Source of the DNA: Carideicomes alvinocaridis
GTDB taxonomy: Bacteria > Pseudomonadota > Alphaproteobacteria > Rhodobacterales > Rhodobacteraceae
Assembly (NCBI GenBank): GCA_005473895.2
Contig: SRJI02000004.1
Span: 105,814-169,813 of the forward strand
Direction: 5' to 3'
DNA: 64,000 nt
A program made the translations under genes and the position numbers. Under the pieces are notes generated by a model that searched no databases, was not told the origin of the DNA, and saw nothing but the letters and a program-made list of their open reading frames with translations. Of the stretch, positions 45,852-54,235 are shown piece by piece. The first letter of the stretch is position 1; each line of letters starts with the position of its first letter.

Positions 45852-46571
45852 TCAGCCGCGGCCGATATAGGGCATCTTGGTCGCCATGACGGTCATGAAC
45901 TGGACATTGGCCTCGGGCGGAAGCTCGGCCATGTGCAGCACGGAGCGTGCCACGTCGGCGACATCCATGGAGGGCGGCGGGTTGTCGGGGTCGGCGGCGA
46001 TGATGTTCTCGATCAGGTCGGTCCGGGCATTGCCGATGTCGATCTGACCGCAGGCGATGTCGTAGGGCCGGCCGTCGAGCGAGATCTGCTTGGTCAGGCC
46101 GGTGATCGCGTGCTTGGTGGTGGTGTAGGCCGCGGCGCCCGCGCGCGGCGCATGGGCCGAGATGGAGCCGTTGTTGATGATCCGCCCGCCCTGCGGCGCC
46201 TGCCGGCGCATCGCGCCGAAGGCGGCGCGGGCGCAGTGGAACATGCCGTGGAGGTTCACCTCCACGATGTCGCGCCATTCGTCGAGCGCCAGCTCGTCGA
46301 TCGGCACGGCCCGGCCGAACCGGCCGGCATTGTTGAACAGCACGTCGATCCGCCCCGCCCAGTCCAGAAAGCGGCCGAAGGCCGCGTCGACCGCCTCGGC
46401 ATCGGTGACATCGGCCTCCAGCACCAGCGCGCGCTCGCGCGCGCCGGCGATCTCCTCCAGCGCGGCGCCCCGCCGCGCCAGCAGCCCGACCTGCCAGCCC
46501 GCGTCGAGGAAAGCCTCTGCCGAGGCTTTCCCGATACCGGCGCTTGCGCCGGTCACCAGAACGGTCTTCAT
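45852..46571 (-). CDS. SDR family oxidoreductase
   Basis: This 239-residue classical short-chain dehydrogenase has the dinucleotide motif VLVTGASAGIGKASAEAFL, VLFNNAGRFG, the catalytic Ser in RIINNGSISAHAP and YTTTKHAITGLTKQ (Tyr-x3-Lys). It probably oxidises or reduces a hydroxyl/keto group using NAD(P). Start ATG 46571 overlaps the upstream helicase stop by 4 bp. It lies about 120 bp from the ligase operon. Substrate unknown. Confidence 0.92.
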   Translation of the reverse strand: MKTVLVTGASAGIGKASAEAFLDAGWQVGLLARRGAALEEIAGARERALVLEADVTDAEAVDAAFGRFLDWAGRIDVLFNNAGRFGRAVPIDELALDEWRDIVEVNLHGMFHCARAAFGAMRRQAPQGGRIINNGSISAHAPRAGAAAYTTTKHAITGLTKQISLDGRPYDIACGQIDIGNARTDLIENIIAADPDNPPPSMDVADVARSVLHMAELPPEANVQFMTVMATKMPYIGRG

Positions 46572-48103
46572 GGATTGTCCTCCTCGCGTACCAGTTCCAG
46601 CGCCGTAGGCGCTGCCTTCTTCAGATCATCCACCTGCAGCGGCCCGGAGGGCCGCGACAGCCGGTTGCGCACCACCCAGTACAGCCGCTCCGAGGCGCGT
46701 GTGACCGCGACATAGGCCAGCCGTTTCCACAGCGGCTGTCCTGCCTCGCTGCGGCCCATCCGGGCCGCGGCATAGAGATCCGGAGCGAAGACCTGCACGT
46801 TCTCCCACTGCGAGCCCTGGGCCTTGTGGATGGTCACCGCCGCGCCATGCAGGAAGGCCGCGCCCATCCCCGCCGCGAAGGGAATGAACGGCTCTTCCTC
46901 GTCGGGCTTCTCGATCTTCACGATCGAGGCCGCCGAGACCTGCGGATCCTCCGCGCCGATCACGTGCAGCCGCGAGAAGCCGGGCTTGCGGCCCGGCCCG
47001 AGATAGACCACCTGCGCCCCCTTGATCAGGCCCCGCGCCTCCAGGTCCAGCCGCTTCTTGCGGTGCTTGAGCGGCAGCTCCAGCCCGTCGCAGATCAGCG
47101 GCTCGCCCGGCAGCAGCTCCGTCTCCGGTGCGCCGTGCACCGCGCGGAAGGCGTTGATCAGCCGGATCCGCGTGGCATTGCGCCAGACCAGCACCGGCGA
47201 GCGCGCCATCAGGTCGACCTCCACCCGCTGCGACCAGACGACCCGGTCGTCGATGCGCGCCTTCTCCTCGATCAGCCGCTCGAAATCCTCGAAGCCCAGC
47301 TCGGGGTCCGCCAGCGCATGAGCGATGTCGAGGATCGGGCTGTCGGCCTCCTGCCGGTGCACGCGGTGCAGCTCCATCTTCTGCCGCTCGCCCAGCCGGT
47401 CGAAGACCATCGCGCCGGACTGGTTCACCGGGGCCAGCTGCGCTGGATCGCCGAAAAGCAGGAGCGTGGGAAAGATCTCCTGCAAGTCCTGGAACTGGCG
47501 GTCGTCCAGCATCGAGGATTCGTCGACGAAGCCCACGTCCAGCGGCTCGTCCCGCCGTTTCCAGCCGGTGATGAAGTCCGAGCCCCTCAGCCCCGCCGCG
47601 GCCAGCGCGCCCGGCACCGACTTGTTGTTCTGGAAAAAGGCCCAGGCGCGGTCCAGCGCTTCCGGCGTCAGCCCCTCGATCTCGGGCTTCTCGCCATTGC
47701 CCATCAGCCATTCGGCGATGCGCTCGTATTCCGGGTCGTAGACGGGCGTATAGAGGATGCGGTGGATCGTGGTCGCCGGCACGCCGCGGTTGCGCAGCAC
47801 GCTCGCCGCCTTGTTGGTGGGCGCGAGGATCGCCAGCGTCCGCCGGTCCTTGCGCTTGCGGCCCTCGTAATCGCCGGTCACCGTCTCCACGCCCGCGGCA
47901 TCAAGCGCCTTGTAGAGCTCGGCCAGCAGCAGCGTCTTGCCCGAGCCCGCCTTGCCGATCAGCGCCATCACCTTGTCGCCGCCCTCCCGCGGGGGATGGA
48001 GCAGGCCCTCTTCGAGGTCGATGCCCACGCCCTGCAGCAGCGCGGTGACGCGGTCATAGGCCTCGGCCTGGTCATGCGAGAAGGTGAGCGCGGGGAGAGT
48101 CAT
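46568..48103 (-). CDS. RecD-like ATP-dependent DNA helicase
   Basis: This 511-residue SF1B helicase of the RecD/PIF1-like group shows Walker A LIGKAGSGKTLLLAEL (residues 49-64), motif Ia LAILAPTNKAASVL, Walker B VGFVDESSMLDDRQF, motif III LLLFGDPAQLAPV, and the C-terminal UvrD-type motifs GAAVTIHKAQGSQWENV and AYVAVTRASERLYWVV. It is likely involved in repair or recombination. The ATG at 48103 opens MTLPALTFSHDQAEAYDRV. It overlaps the SDR by 4 bp. Confidence 0.92.
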   Translation of the reverse strand: MTLPALTFSHDQAEAYDRVTALLQGVGIDLEEGLLHPPREGGDKVMALIGKAGSGKTLLLAELYKALDAAGVETVTGDYEGRKRKDRRTLAILAPTNKAASVLRNRGVPATTIHRILYTPVYDPEYERIAEWLMGNGEKPEIEGLTPEALDRAWAFFQNNKSVPGALAAAGLRGSDFITGWKRRDEPLDVGFVDESSMLDDRQFQDLQEIFPTLLLFGDPAQLAPVNQSGAMVFDRLGERQKMELHRVHRQEADSPILDIAHALADPELGFEDFERLIEEKARIDDRVVWSQRVEVDLMARSPVLVWRNATRIRLINAFRAVHGAPETELLPGEPLICDGLELPLKHRKKRLDLEARGLIKGAQVVYLGPGRKPGFSRLHVIGAEDPQVSAASIVKIEKPDEEEPFIPFAAGMGAAFLHGAAVTIHKAQGSQWENVQVFAPDLYAAARMGRSEAGQPLWKRLAYVAVTRASERLYWVVRNRLSRPSGPLQVDDLKKAAPTALELVREEDNP

Positions 48104-48149
48104 GGCGCGACCCTATCCCCGGGCGCGGGGCGATGCCAGCGGGTGTGGG

Positions 48150-48529
48150 GGATGCGGGGGCTTTGCGTCGGGGCAGCGCGCAAGCGGATGGCTCGCACGG
48201 GCCACCGCGCGAGGAAGGGTTGGAGGGCGGGGCGCATCGTCGGGGGGATGCTGGCAGGTGCTCGGGTTGGATGGGAGCCTTCGTGGCAGGGCATCCCGAA
48301 AGCGGAAGGCTCTCATGTGGCAAGCGCAAGGGAGAAGGGCTGAAGCTGGACGTACATCGTCAGGGCGCGGGGGAGAAAGACCGAAGGTGGACCCGCCTCG
48401 TCGGGTGGCGGGGGGGGCGGCAGGCGCGTGTGGGATGCGGAGCCTTTGCGTCAGGGCCTCCCGCAAGCGGAGGGTTCGAACGTGGCTCCGGCGCGGAATC
48501 AAGGCCGAAGGCCGCCGCGCATCGCCGGG
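48150..48529 (+). repeat. three degenerate ~97-bp direct repeats
   Basis: The copies start at 48150, 48269 and 48433. Each begins GGATGSGRG (for example GGATGCGGAGCCTTTGCGTC in copy 3), continues through a CCCGCAAGCGGA-like block and ends near ATCGTCGGG or ATCGCCGGG. Similarity is highest between copies 1 and 3. They look like old duplications of a mobile or intergenic unit. Confidence 0.65.
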
Positions 48530-48694
48530 CCGCCCCCGGGCCCGGCGATCCGGTCGGGCCAGTGCTCAGCTTCGAACTTCGGCGGACATGGCCGGGATAA
48601 ACCAAGGGATTCCACGGATGGATCGCCGGACCGCGGCCCGACGCTGCGCGGCTTTGCAACTGGCTAGGAGTTCAGCATCGCGAGGTGAAAGACC

Positions 48695-48726
48695 AAAAAA
48701 GGCCCCTCCCGCAGGAGAGGCCCCCG
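48695..48726 (-). terminator. intrinsic terminator of ccr
   Basis: On the minus strand GGCCTCTCC-TGCG-GGAGGGGCC forms a 9-bp stem with one G-U pair and is followed directly by TTTTTT. It lies 18 bp after the ccr stop. Confidence 0.85.
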
Positions 48727-48744
48727 TTGTTCACAGCAAAACGC

Positions 48745-50037
48745 TCACCCCTTCCGGCCGGCCTCCAGCGCGTCCTCGAAGGTGCGCAGCCCGGTGCGCG
48801 GCGATTGCACCAGGACCGCCATGTTCCCGGGCTTGTGCTGGTTCTTCCGCATCTTCACATGCGCCGCCGGGATCTCCGCCCAGGGGAAGACCTCGGACAT
48901 GCAGGGATCCAGCCGACGCTCCACCATCAGCTTGTTCGCCGCCGCCGCCTGCTTGAGATGGGCGAAATGCGAACCCTGGATGCGCTTCTGGTGCATCCAG
49001 ACATAGCGCGCATCCATGGTCAGGTTGTAGCCCGTGGTCCCGGCGCAGATCACCACCATGCCGCCCTTCTTCACCACGAAGGTGGAGACCGGGAAGGTCG
49101 CCTCGCCCGGGTGCTCGAAGACCATGTCCACGTTGGTCCCCTTGCCGGTGATCTCCCAGATCGCCTTGCCGAACTTGCGGACCTCGGTGAACCACTCCTT
49201 GTATTCGGGCGTGTTCACCGTGGGCAGCTGGCCCCAGCAGTTGAAGTCCTTGCGGTTGATCACGCCCTTGGCGCCCAGCGACATGACGAACTCGCGCTTG
49301 TCCTCTTCCGAGATCACGCCGATCGCGTTCGCCCCCGCGGTGTTGATCAGCTGGATCGCGAAGGAGCCGAGCCCGCCCGAGGCGCCCCAGACCAGCACGT
49401 TCTGCCCGGGTTTGAGCTCGTGCGGGTGGTGGCCGAAGAGCATCCGGTAGGCGGTGGCCAGCGTCAGCGTGTAGCAGGCCGACTCCTCCCAGGTCAGGTG
49501 CTTGGGCCGCGGCATGAGCTGCTGCGCCTGCACCCGCGTGAACTGCGCGAAGGAGCCGTCCGGTGTCTCGTAGCCCCAGATCCGCTGGCTGTCGGAGAAC
49601 ATGGGGTCGCCGCCGTTGCATTCCTCGTCGTCGCCGTCATCCTGGTTGCAGTGGATGACCACCTCGTCGCCGACCTTCCAGCGCTTCACCTTGTCGCCCA
49701 CCGCCCAGACGATGCCCGACGCGTCGGAGCCCGCGATATGGTAGTCGGCGCCGTGAACGTCGAAGGGGCTGATCGGCACGCCGAGCCCGGCCCAGACGCC
49801 GTTGTAGTTCACGCCCGCCGCCATCACGAGGACCAACACCTCGAAACTGTCGAGTTCGGGCGTATCCACCACCTCCACCTGGAACGACTGGTCGGGTTCG
49901 CCGTGGCGCTCGCGCCGGATCGCCCAGGCATACATCTGCTTGGGTACATGGCCGAGCGGGGGCATCTCGCCCAGCTCGTAGAGATCCTTTTGCGGCGCGT
50001 CGTAAGACGCGATGCCGGTATTGGTGTCCAAAGCCAT
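48745..50037 (-). CDS. ccr: crotonyl-CoA carboxylase/reductase
   Basis: This is the key enzyme of the ethylmalonyl-CoA pathway. It reductively carboxylates crotonyl-CoA to (2S)-ethylmalonyl-CoA using NADPH and CO2. The 430-residue MDR-superfamily protein contains the family segments MPPLGHVPKQMYAWAIRRER, VMAAGVNYNGVWAGLGVPIS, GSDASGIVWAVGDKVKRW, the NADPH fold VLVWGASGGLGSFAIQL, and HPGEATFPVSTFVVKKGGMV. Residues for CO2 binding lie in these regions. The ATG at 50037 follows GAGGAGG. A short hairpin at 50062-50078 is in the leader. It is transcribed away from ecm, with a PlsB-like gene between. Confidence 0.96.
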   Translation of the reverse strand: MALDTNTGIASYDAPQKDLYELGEMPPLGHVPKQMYAWAIRRERHGEPDQSFQVEVVDTPELDSFEVLVLVMAAGVNYNGVWAGLGVPISPFDVHGADYHIAGSDASGIVWAVGDKVKRWKVGDEVVIHCNQDDGDDEECNGGDPMFSDSQRIWGYETPDGSFAQFTRVQAQQLMPRPKHLTWEESACYTLTLATAYRMLFGHHPHELKPGQNVLVWGASGGLGSFAIQLINTAGANAIGVISEEDKREFVMSLGAKGVINRKDFNCWGQLPTVNTPEYKEWFTEVRKFGKAIWEITGKGTNVDMVFEHPGEATFPVSTFVVKKGGMVVICAGTTGYNLTMDARYVWMHQKRIQGSHFAHLKQAAAANKLMVERRLDPCMSEVFPWAEIPAAHVKMRKNQHKPGNMAVLVQSPRTGLRTFEDALEAGRKG

Positions 50038-50144
50038 CCAAGCCTCCTCAAGAATGCGTGCCGCGATGCGGAATCGCGACCCATGCCCCGGACATAGCGT
50101 TGAGCGCGAAACAAAGCAACCGCTCTGAGGTAGAATTGGTAATT

Positions 50145-51560
50145 TTATGACCCCGCGGATGCAGCATCCTCATTCGCAGGTGCAGAAATCCGCTGATCGG
50201 CGGGCGGCAGCAGGTGGGCGACCGAATTGGCGTAGAAGCGCACCAGCTCTTCCTGTCCGGGCCGGATCCGGATCTCCTCCGATCCGCCGTCGGCCGGCCC
50301 GGTCTCAACGATGTGCCGGCTGCGCAGCAGCACCAGCGCGCGCTCCACCCGGTCCTTCGCTGAAACGCGGCTCGCCCGGCCGAGGAGGTCGAGCCTGCGG
50401 CCCACCTCCGCCTCCAGCGCGTCGCGGCGCATCGGGCCCGCCGACAGGACGGAACAGACCAGCGGCACCGCGACGACCGGCACCACGGCGCCGATGCGGG
50501 TCATCAGCTCCTGCGCCAGGTCCTCGGTCAGTTTCTCGTCCGGGGGATGGCCTTCGAGGAAGTCCGACAGGGTCAACGGGTCGCCATAGGCCACGGCGGC
50601 CGTGCCGAACCGCCGGTAGCGGCCGCGCAGCTTCAGCCAGAACAGCCGCGCGGTGTTGTAGAGCACGCTGGTGATGCGCGCCCGGAACCGGCGGGTGCCC
50701 GCCGCGCCGGCGGCGATCAGGATCCGATCCTCGAGCACCCGGTCATAGTTCAGCGCCACCGGAACGAAGACCACCTCGCGGACATCCGGATCGAACCCGT
50801 CGGTGATGTAGCGCAGAAGGCCCAGCCGGGCGGGTTGCAGCGCGCCGTCGAGGCTCAGCCCGCCCTCGGGGTAGATGCCCTGCGCGACGCCGCCATCGGT
50901 GGCCAGCCGCACGTAACGCGCCAGCACCCGGCGATAGAGCGCGTTGCGCGACCGGCGCCGGATGAAATAGGCGCCCATGGCCCGGATCAGCCGCGACATC
51001 GGCCAGACCCGCGCCCATTCGCCCACCGCATAGGCCAGCGCGTCGTTGCGCGCGGCCAGGTAGGTCACCAGCACGTAATCCATGTTGGAGCGGTGGTTCA
51101 TCACGTAGATCACCGTGGCCCCGGGCTGGATCCGCGCCAGCGCTTCCTCCCCCCGTTCCAGCCGCACGTCGTAGAGCATGCGCGAGATCCGCTTGGCCAG
51201 CCGGATCGCCACGCTGAAATAGAGCGTCGCGGAAAAGCCCGGCACGATCTCCCGCGCGTAGCGGCGGGCGGTCTCGAAGGCCACGTCGACCGGCACGTCC
51301 TCCGCCCTGGCATGATCGTGGACGGCGCGGGCCACCTCCGGATCGAAGAGCAGCCGCTGGATCATGTCGTGGCGGCGGGCGAGCTTGAAGGGCTGGATCG
51401 GGCGCTGCAGCCTCCGGTTCAGCCGGCGCACCGCCCGCTCCAGCCGCCGGCGGAAGAACCAGCGGACCGAGGGGAACAGGAAATGCGACGCGAAGGTCAC
51501 CGCCGCGAAGAGCAGGATCAGCAGGAAAAGCCAGAGCGGCAGGGTTACGTCGCGTGTCAT
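50145..51560 (-). CDS. PlsB-like glycerol-3-phosphate O-acyltransferase
   Basis: This membrane protein of about 471 residues has an N-terminal helix (LPLWLFLLILLFAAVTFASHF) and an acyltransferase core with VIYVMNHRSNMDYVLVTYLA (the NHxxxxD block), GAYFIRRRSRNALYRRVL and the donor region AQGIYPEGGLSLDG, then FVPVALNYDRVLED. These are the four acyltransferase blocks of PlsB-type enzymes, which acylate glycerol-3-phosphate. ATG 51560 was chosen over 51605; its ribosome site is weak. It lies between ccr and ecm, an arrangement not explained by the pathway. Confidence 0.88.
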   Translation of the reverse strand: MTRDVTLPLWLFLLILLFAAVTFASHFLFPSVRWFFRRRLERAVRRLNRRLQRPIQPFKLARRHDMIQRLLFDPEVARAVHDHARAEDVPVDVAFETARRYAREIVPGFSATLYFSVAIRLAKRISRMLYDVRLERGEEALARIQPGATVIYVMNHRSNMDYVLVTYLAARNDALAYAVGEWARVWPMSRLIRAMGAYFIRRRSRNALYRRVLARYVRLATDGGVAQGIYPEGGLSLDGALQPARLGLLRYITDGFDPDVREVVFVPVALNYDRVLEDRILIAAGAAGTRRFRARITSVLYNTARLFWLKLRGRYRRFGTAAVAYGDPLTLSDFLEGHPPDEKLTEDLAQELMTRIGAVVPVVAVPLVCSVLSAGPMRRDALEAEVGRRLDLLGRASRVSAKDRVERALVLLRSRHIVETGPADGGSEEIRIRPGQEELVRFYANSVAHLLPPADQRISAPANEDAASAGS

Positions 51561-51674
51561 GTGGCGCGACTGTCGCAGGTGCCGGACTTTTGGGCAATAT
51601 GGCACTGTGCGCCGCGCGAGGACCTCGCCCGTCGCGCCCTTGTCCCGGCCGCGGCGCGGGTGGAGAAGGCGGGA

Positions 51675-51707
51675 GCCTCCGGCGGGAGTTTTTCCGGCAA
51701 GATGAAG
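51675..51707 (+). repeat. dispersed 33-bp repeat, family A, copy 2
   Basis: The copy reads GCCTCCGGCGGGAGTTTTTC... ending GGCAAGATGAAG and differs from the copy at 55154-55186 at one position. Similarity to that copy continues on the GCCTCC side for about 30 more bases. It lies upstream of ecm. Read on the plus strand it encodes the out-of-place peptide ASGGSFSGKMK. Confidence 0.75.
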
Positions 51708-51741
51708 GGAGTCGGCGCGGAACTCGCTGCGTTGCGGCGAA

Positions 51742-51793
51742 TTGACAGGGTGGGTTTGTTTCAGCTACCAAGCCCAAAGCGCAATAATATTGC
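51742..51793 (+). promoter_or_regulatory. candidate ecm promoter and GCAATAATATTGC operator
   Basis: TTGACA at 51742-51747 is a perfect -35 hexamer; 17 bp later CTACCA is only a weak -10. A 13-bp palindrome GCAATAATATTGC lies at 51781-51793, close to the predicted start of transcription and 25 bp before the ATG of ecm. A repressor bound there would block the promoter. The regulator is unknown. Confidence 0.4.
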
Positions 51794-51817
51794 TCACACG
51801 ATTCACCGGAGCCCGGC

Positions 51818-53815
51818 ATGACCGAGATGACAGACGCCCCCCGATCCGACGCGGCCCCGCAGCGGGACAAGCCGTGGCTGATCCGCACCTATGCCGGCCA
51901 TTCCACCGCCGCGGCGTCCAACGCGCTTTACCGCTCCAACCTCGCGCGGGGGCAGACCGGCCTTTCGGTGGCCTTCGACCTGCCGACCCAGACGGGCTAT
52001 GACAGCGACCACGTGCTGGCCCGCGGCGAGGTCGGCAAGGTGGGCGTCCCGGTGGGGCACCTCGGCGACATGCGGGCGCTGTTCGACGGGATCCCGCTGG
52101 AACAGATGAACACCTCCATGACGATCAACGCCACGGCGCCCTGGCTGCTGGCGCTCTACATCGCGGTGGCCGAAGAGCAGGGGGCGGATGTCGCGAAGCT
52201 CACCGGCACGGTGCAGAACGACCTGATCAAGGAATATCTCAGCCGCGGCACCTATATCTGCCCGCCGAAACCCTCGCTGCGGATGATCGGCGACGTGGCC
52301 GAGTATTGCTATCGTCACCTGCCCAAGTGGAACCCGATGAACGTCTGCTCCTACCATCTGCAGGAGGCGGGCGCGACGCCGGAGCAGGAGCTGGCCTTTG
52401 CCCTGGCGACCGCCACCGCCGTGCTGGACGAGCTGAAGCCGCGGGTGCCGGAGGCGGATTTTCCGACGGTGGTCGGGCGGATCTCGTTCTTCGTCAATGC
52501 GGGTATCCGCTTCGTCACCGAGATGTGCAAGATGCGCGCCTTCACCGACCTCTGGGACGAGATCTGCCGCGACCGCTACGGCGTGGCGGATCCGAAGGCC
52601 CGGCGCTTCCGCTACGGGGTGCAGGTCAATTCGCTGGGCCTGACCGAGCAGCAGCCGGAGAACAACGTCTACCGCATCCTGCTGGAGATGCTGGCGGTGA
52701 CGCTGTCCAAGAAGGCGCGCGCAAGGGCGGTGCAGCTGCCGGCCTGGAACGAGGCGCTGGGCCTGCCGCGGCCCTGGGATCAGCAATGGTCGCTCCGGAT
52801 GCAGCAGATCCTCGCCTACGAGACCGACCTGCTGGAATATGGCGACCTCTTCGACGGCAACCCGGTGGTCGATGCCAAGGTGGAGGCGCTGAAGGAGGGG
52901 GCGCGGCACGAACTGGCGGCGATCGAGTCCATGGGCGGCGCGGTGGAGGCGATCGACTACATGAAGGCCCGCCTCGTGGACAGCAATGCCGAGCGCGTCG
53001 CCCGGATCGAGCGCAACGAGACCGTGGTGGTGGGCGTGAACCGCTGGACCGAAGGCGAGCCCTCGCCGCTGCTGGGCGAGGATGGCGGCATCATGTCCGT
53101 CGATCCCGCGGTGGAACAGGAGCAGATCGCCCGGCTGGAGGAGTGGCGCGGCCAGCGCGACCCGGAGGCGGTGGCCGCGGCCCTGCGTGACCTGCGCGCG
53201 ACGGCGGAGCAGGGGGAGAACATCATGCCCGCCTCCATCGCGGCGGCGAAGGCCGGGGTGACGACGGGGGAATGGGCCGGCGAGATGCGCCGCGCCCATG
53301 GCGAATACCGCGGCCCCACCGGCGTGGCGCGCAGCCCGTCCAACCGCACCGAGGGGCTGGACGAGATCCGCGAGGCGGTCGACGCCGCATCGCTGCGGCT
53401 GGGCCGGCGGCTGTCGCTCCTGGTGGGCAAGCCAGGGCTCGACGGGCATTCCAACGGCGCCGAGCAGATTGCCAGCCGGGCGCGCGATTGCGGGATGGAG
53501 ATCGAGTACGAGGGCATCCGCCTGACCCCCGAGCAGATCGTCGCCGCCGCGACCGACAAGGCTCCGCACGTGGTGGGGCTGTCGATCCTCTCGGGCTCGC
53601 ACATTCCGCTGGTGGAGGCGTTGATGGAGCGGATGCGCGCCGCCGGGCTGGGCCATATCCCCGTCGTGGTGGGCGGCATCATCCCCGAGGCGGATGCGGC
53701 GCGGCTGCGCGCGATGGGTGTGGCGCGGGTCTATACGCCCAAGGATTTCGCCCTAAATCGCATCATGAAGGACATCGTGACACTGGCCGATCCCGGCGCG
53801 GTGGCGGCGGAATGA
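51818..53815 (+). CDS. ecm: ethylmalonyl-CoA mutase
   Basis: This adenosylcobalamin-dependent mutase converts (2R)-ethylmalonyl-CoA to methylsuccinyl-CoA. The 665-residue protein has the large mutase domain (RTYAGHSTAAASNALYRSNL, GLSVAFDLPTQTGYDSDHV) and a C-terminal B12 domain with SLLVGKPGLDGHSNGAEQIA (the D-x-H-x2-G motif) and VVGLSILSGSHIPL. It is shorter than methylmalonyl-CoA mutase (about 710 residues), consistent with Ecm. ATG 51818 follows CCGGAG. It is divergent from the PlsB-like gene and upstream of acylphosphatase by 36 bp. Confidence 0.94.
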   Translation: MTEMTDAPRSDAAPQRDKPWLIRTYAGHSTAAASNALYRSNLARGQTGLSVAFDLPTQTGYDSDHVLARGEVGKVGVPVGHLGDMRALFDGIPLEQMNTSMTINATAPWLLALYIAVAEEQGADVAKLTGTVQNDLIKEYLSRGTYICPPKPSLRMIGDVAEYCYRHLPKWNPMNVCSYHLQEAGATPEQELAFALATATAVLDELKPRVPEADFPTVVGRISFFVNAGIRFVTEMCKMRAFTDLWDEICRDRYGVADPKARRFRYGVQVNSLGLTEQQPENNVYRILLEMLAVTLSKKARARAVQLPAWNEALGLPRPWDQQWSLRMQQILAYETDLLEYGDLFDGNPVVDAKVEALKEGARHELAAIESMGGAVEAIDYMKARLVDSNAERVARIERNETVVVGVNRWTEGEPSPLLGEDGGIMSVDPAVEQEQIARLEEWRGQRDPEAVAAALRDLRATAEQGENIMPASIAAAKAGVTTGEWAGEMRRAHGEYRGPTGVARSPSNRTEGLDEIREAVDAASLRLGRRLSLLVGKPGLDGHSNGAEQIASRARDCGMEIEYEGIRLTPEQIVAAATDKAPHVVGLSILSGSHIPLVEALMERMRAAGLGHIPVVVGGIIPEADAARLRAMGVARVYTPKDFALNRIMKDIVTLADPGAVAAE

Positions 53816-53851
53816 CCGCCCGGCCGGGCCCGGCCGCCGAAAGGAGAGCCC

Positions 53852-54127
53852 ATGAGCCGCATCGCCCGCTTCGTTCGCATCACCGGCCAGGTCCAGGGCG
53901 TGGCCTATCGCGCCTGGACGCGGGGGGAGGCCGAAAAGCTGGGCCTCGCCGGATGGGTCCGCAACGAGGATGACGGCTCCGTCACCGCGCTCTTTGCCGG
54001 CGAGGAACAGGCCGTCACCCGCATGGTCACCGATTGCTGGAGCGGCCCCGGCGCGGCCGAGGTGCGCAACGTGGAAGAGCGCGAGGCCGAGCCGCCGGAG
54101 GGGACGGGTTTCGAGATCCGGCACTGA
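53852..54127 (+). CDS. acyP: acylphosphatase
   Basis: This 91-residue enzyme hydrolyses acyl phosphates. It has the conserved FVRITGQVQGVAYRAWTRGEA with the phosphate-binding Arg, and LAGWVRNEDDGSVTALFAGE with the catalytic Asn. The fold length is standard. The ATG at 53852 follows AAAGGAGAGCCC and lies 36 bp after ecm, so the two are likely co-transcribed. A functional link to Ecm is not known. Confidence 0.93.
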   Translation: MSRIARFVRITGQVQGVAYRAWTRGEAEKLGLAGWVRNEDDGSVTALFAGEEQAVTRMVTDCWSGPGAAEVRNVEEREAEPPEGTGFEIRH

Positions 54128-54235
54128 GACCGGGGCGCGACAGGGCGCCGGGCGGAGGATGCGCGGCGTCACCCATTGCCGAGCGGCGCGCGGGCCGCGT
54201 ATAGCTGACCGTCACAACCAGACGGGAGGCGCGAC

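Larger units (their letters stand above)
48104..48744. other. 641-bp gene-free region with three degenerate repeats
   Basis: No gene is supported. It contains three diverged copies of a repeat of about 97 bp (48150-48246, 48269-48366, 48433-48529) and a partial copy of the tail (about 48374-48418), then a terminator for ccr at 48695-48726. G is strongly favoured over C on the plus strand in the repeats. Open frames across it are driven by the repeats and lack ribosome sites. Confidence 0.7.

Noticed and set aside
48084..48956. 290-codon and other ORFs across the repeat region upstream of the ccr terminator
   Set aside because: They consist of translated repeats plus antisense ccr sequence; the Arg/Ala-rich composition and lack of start signals argue against coding.
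48745..50037. Plain alcohol dehydrogenase/quinone reductase call for the ccr gene
   Set aside because: The extended N-terminus (MPPLGHVPKQMYAWAIRRER), the 430-residue length and the nearby ecm fit crotonyl-CoA carboxylase/reductase far better.
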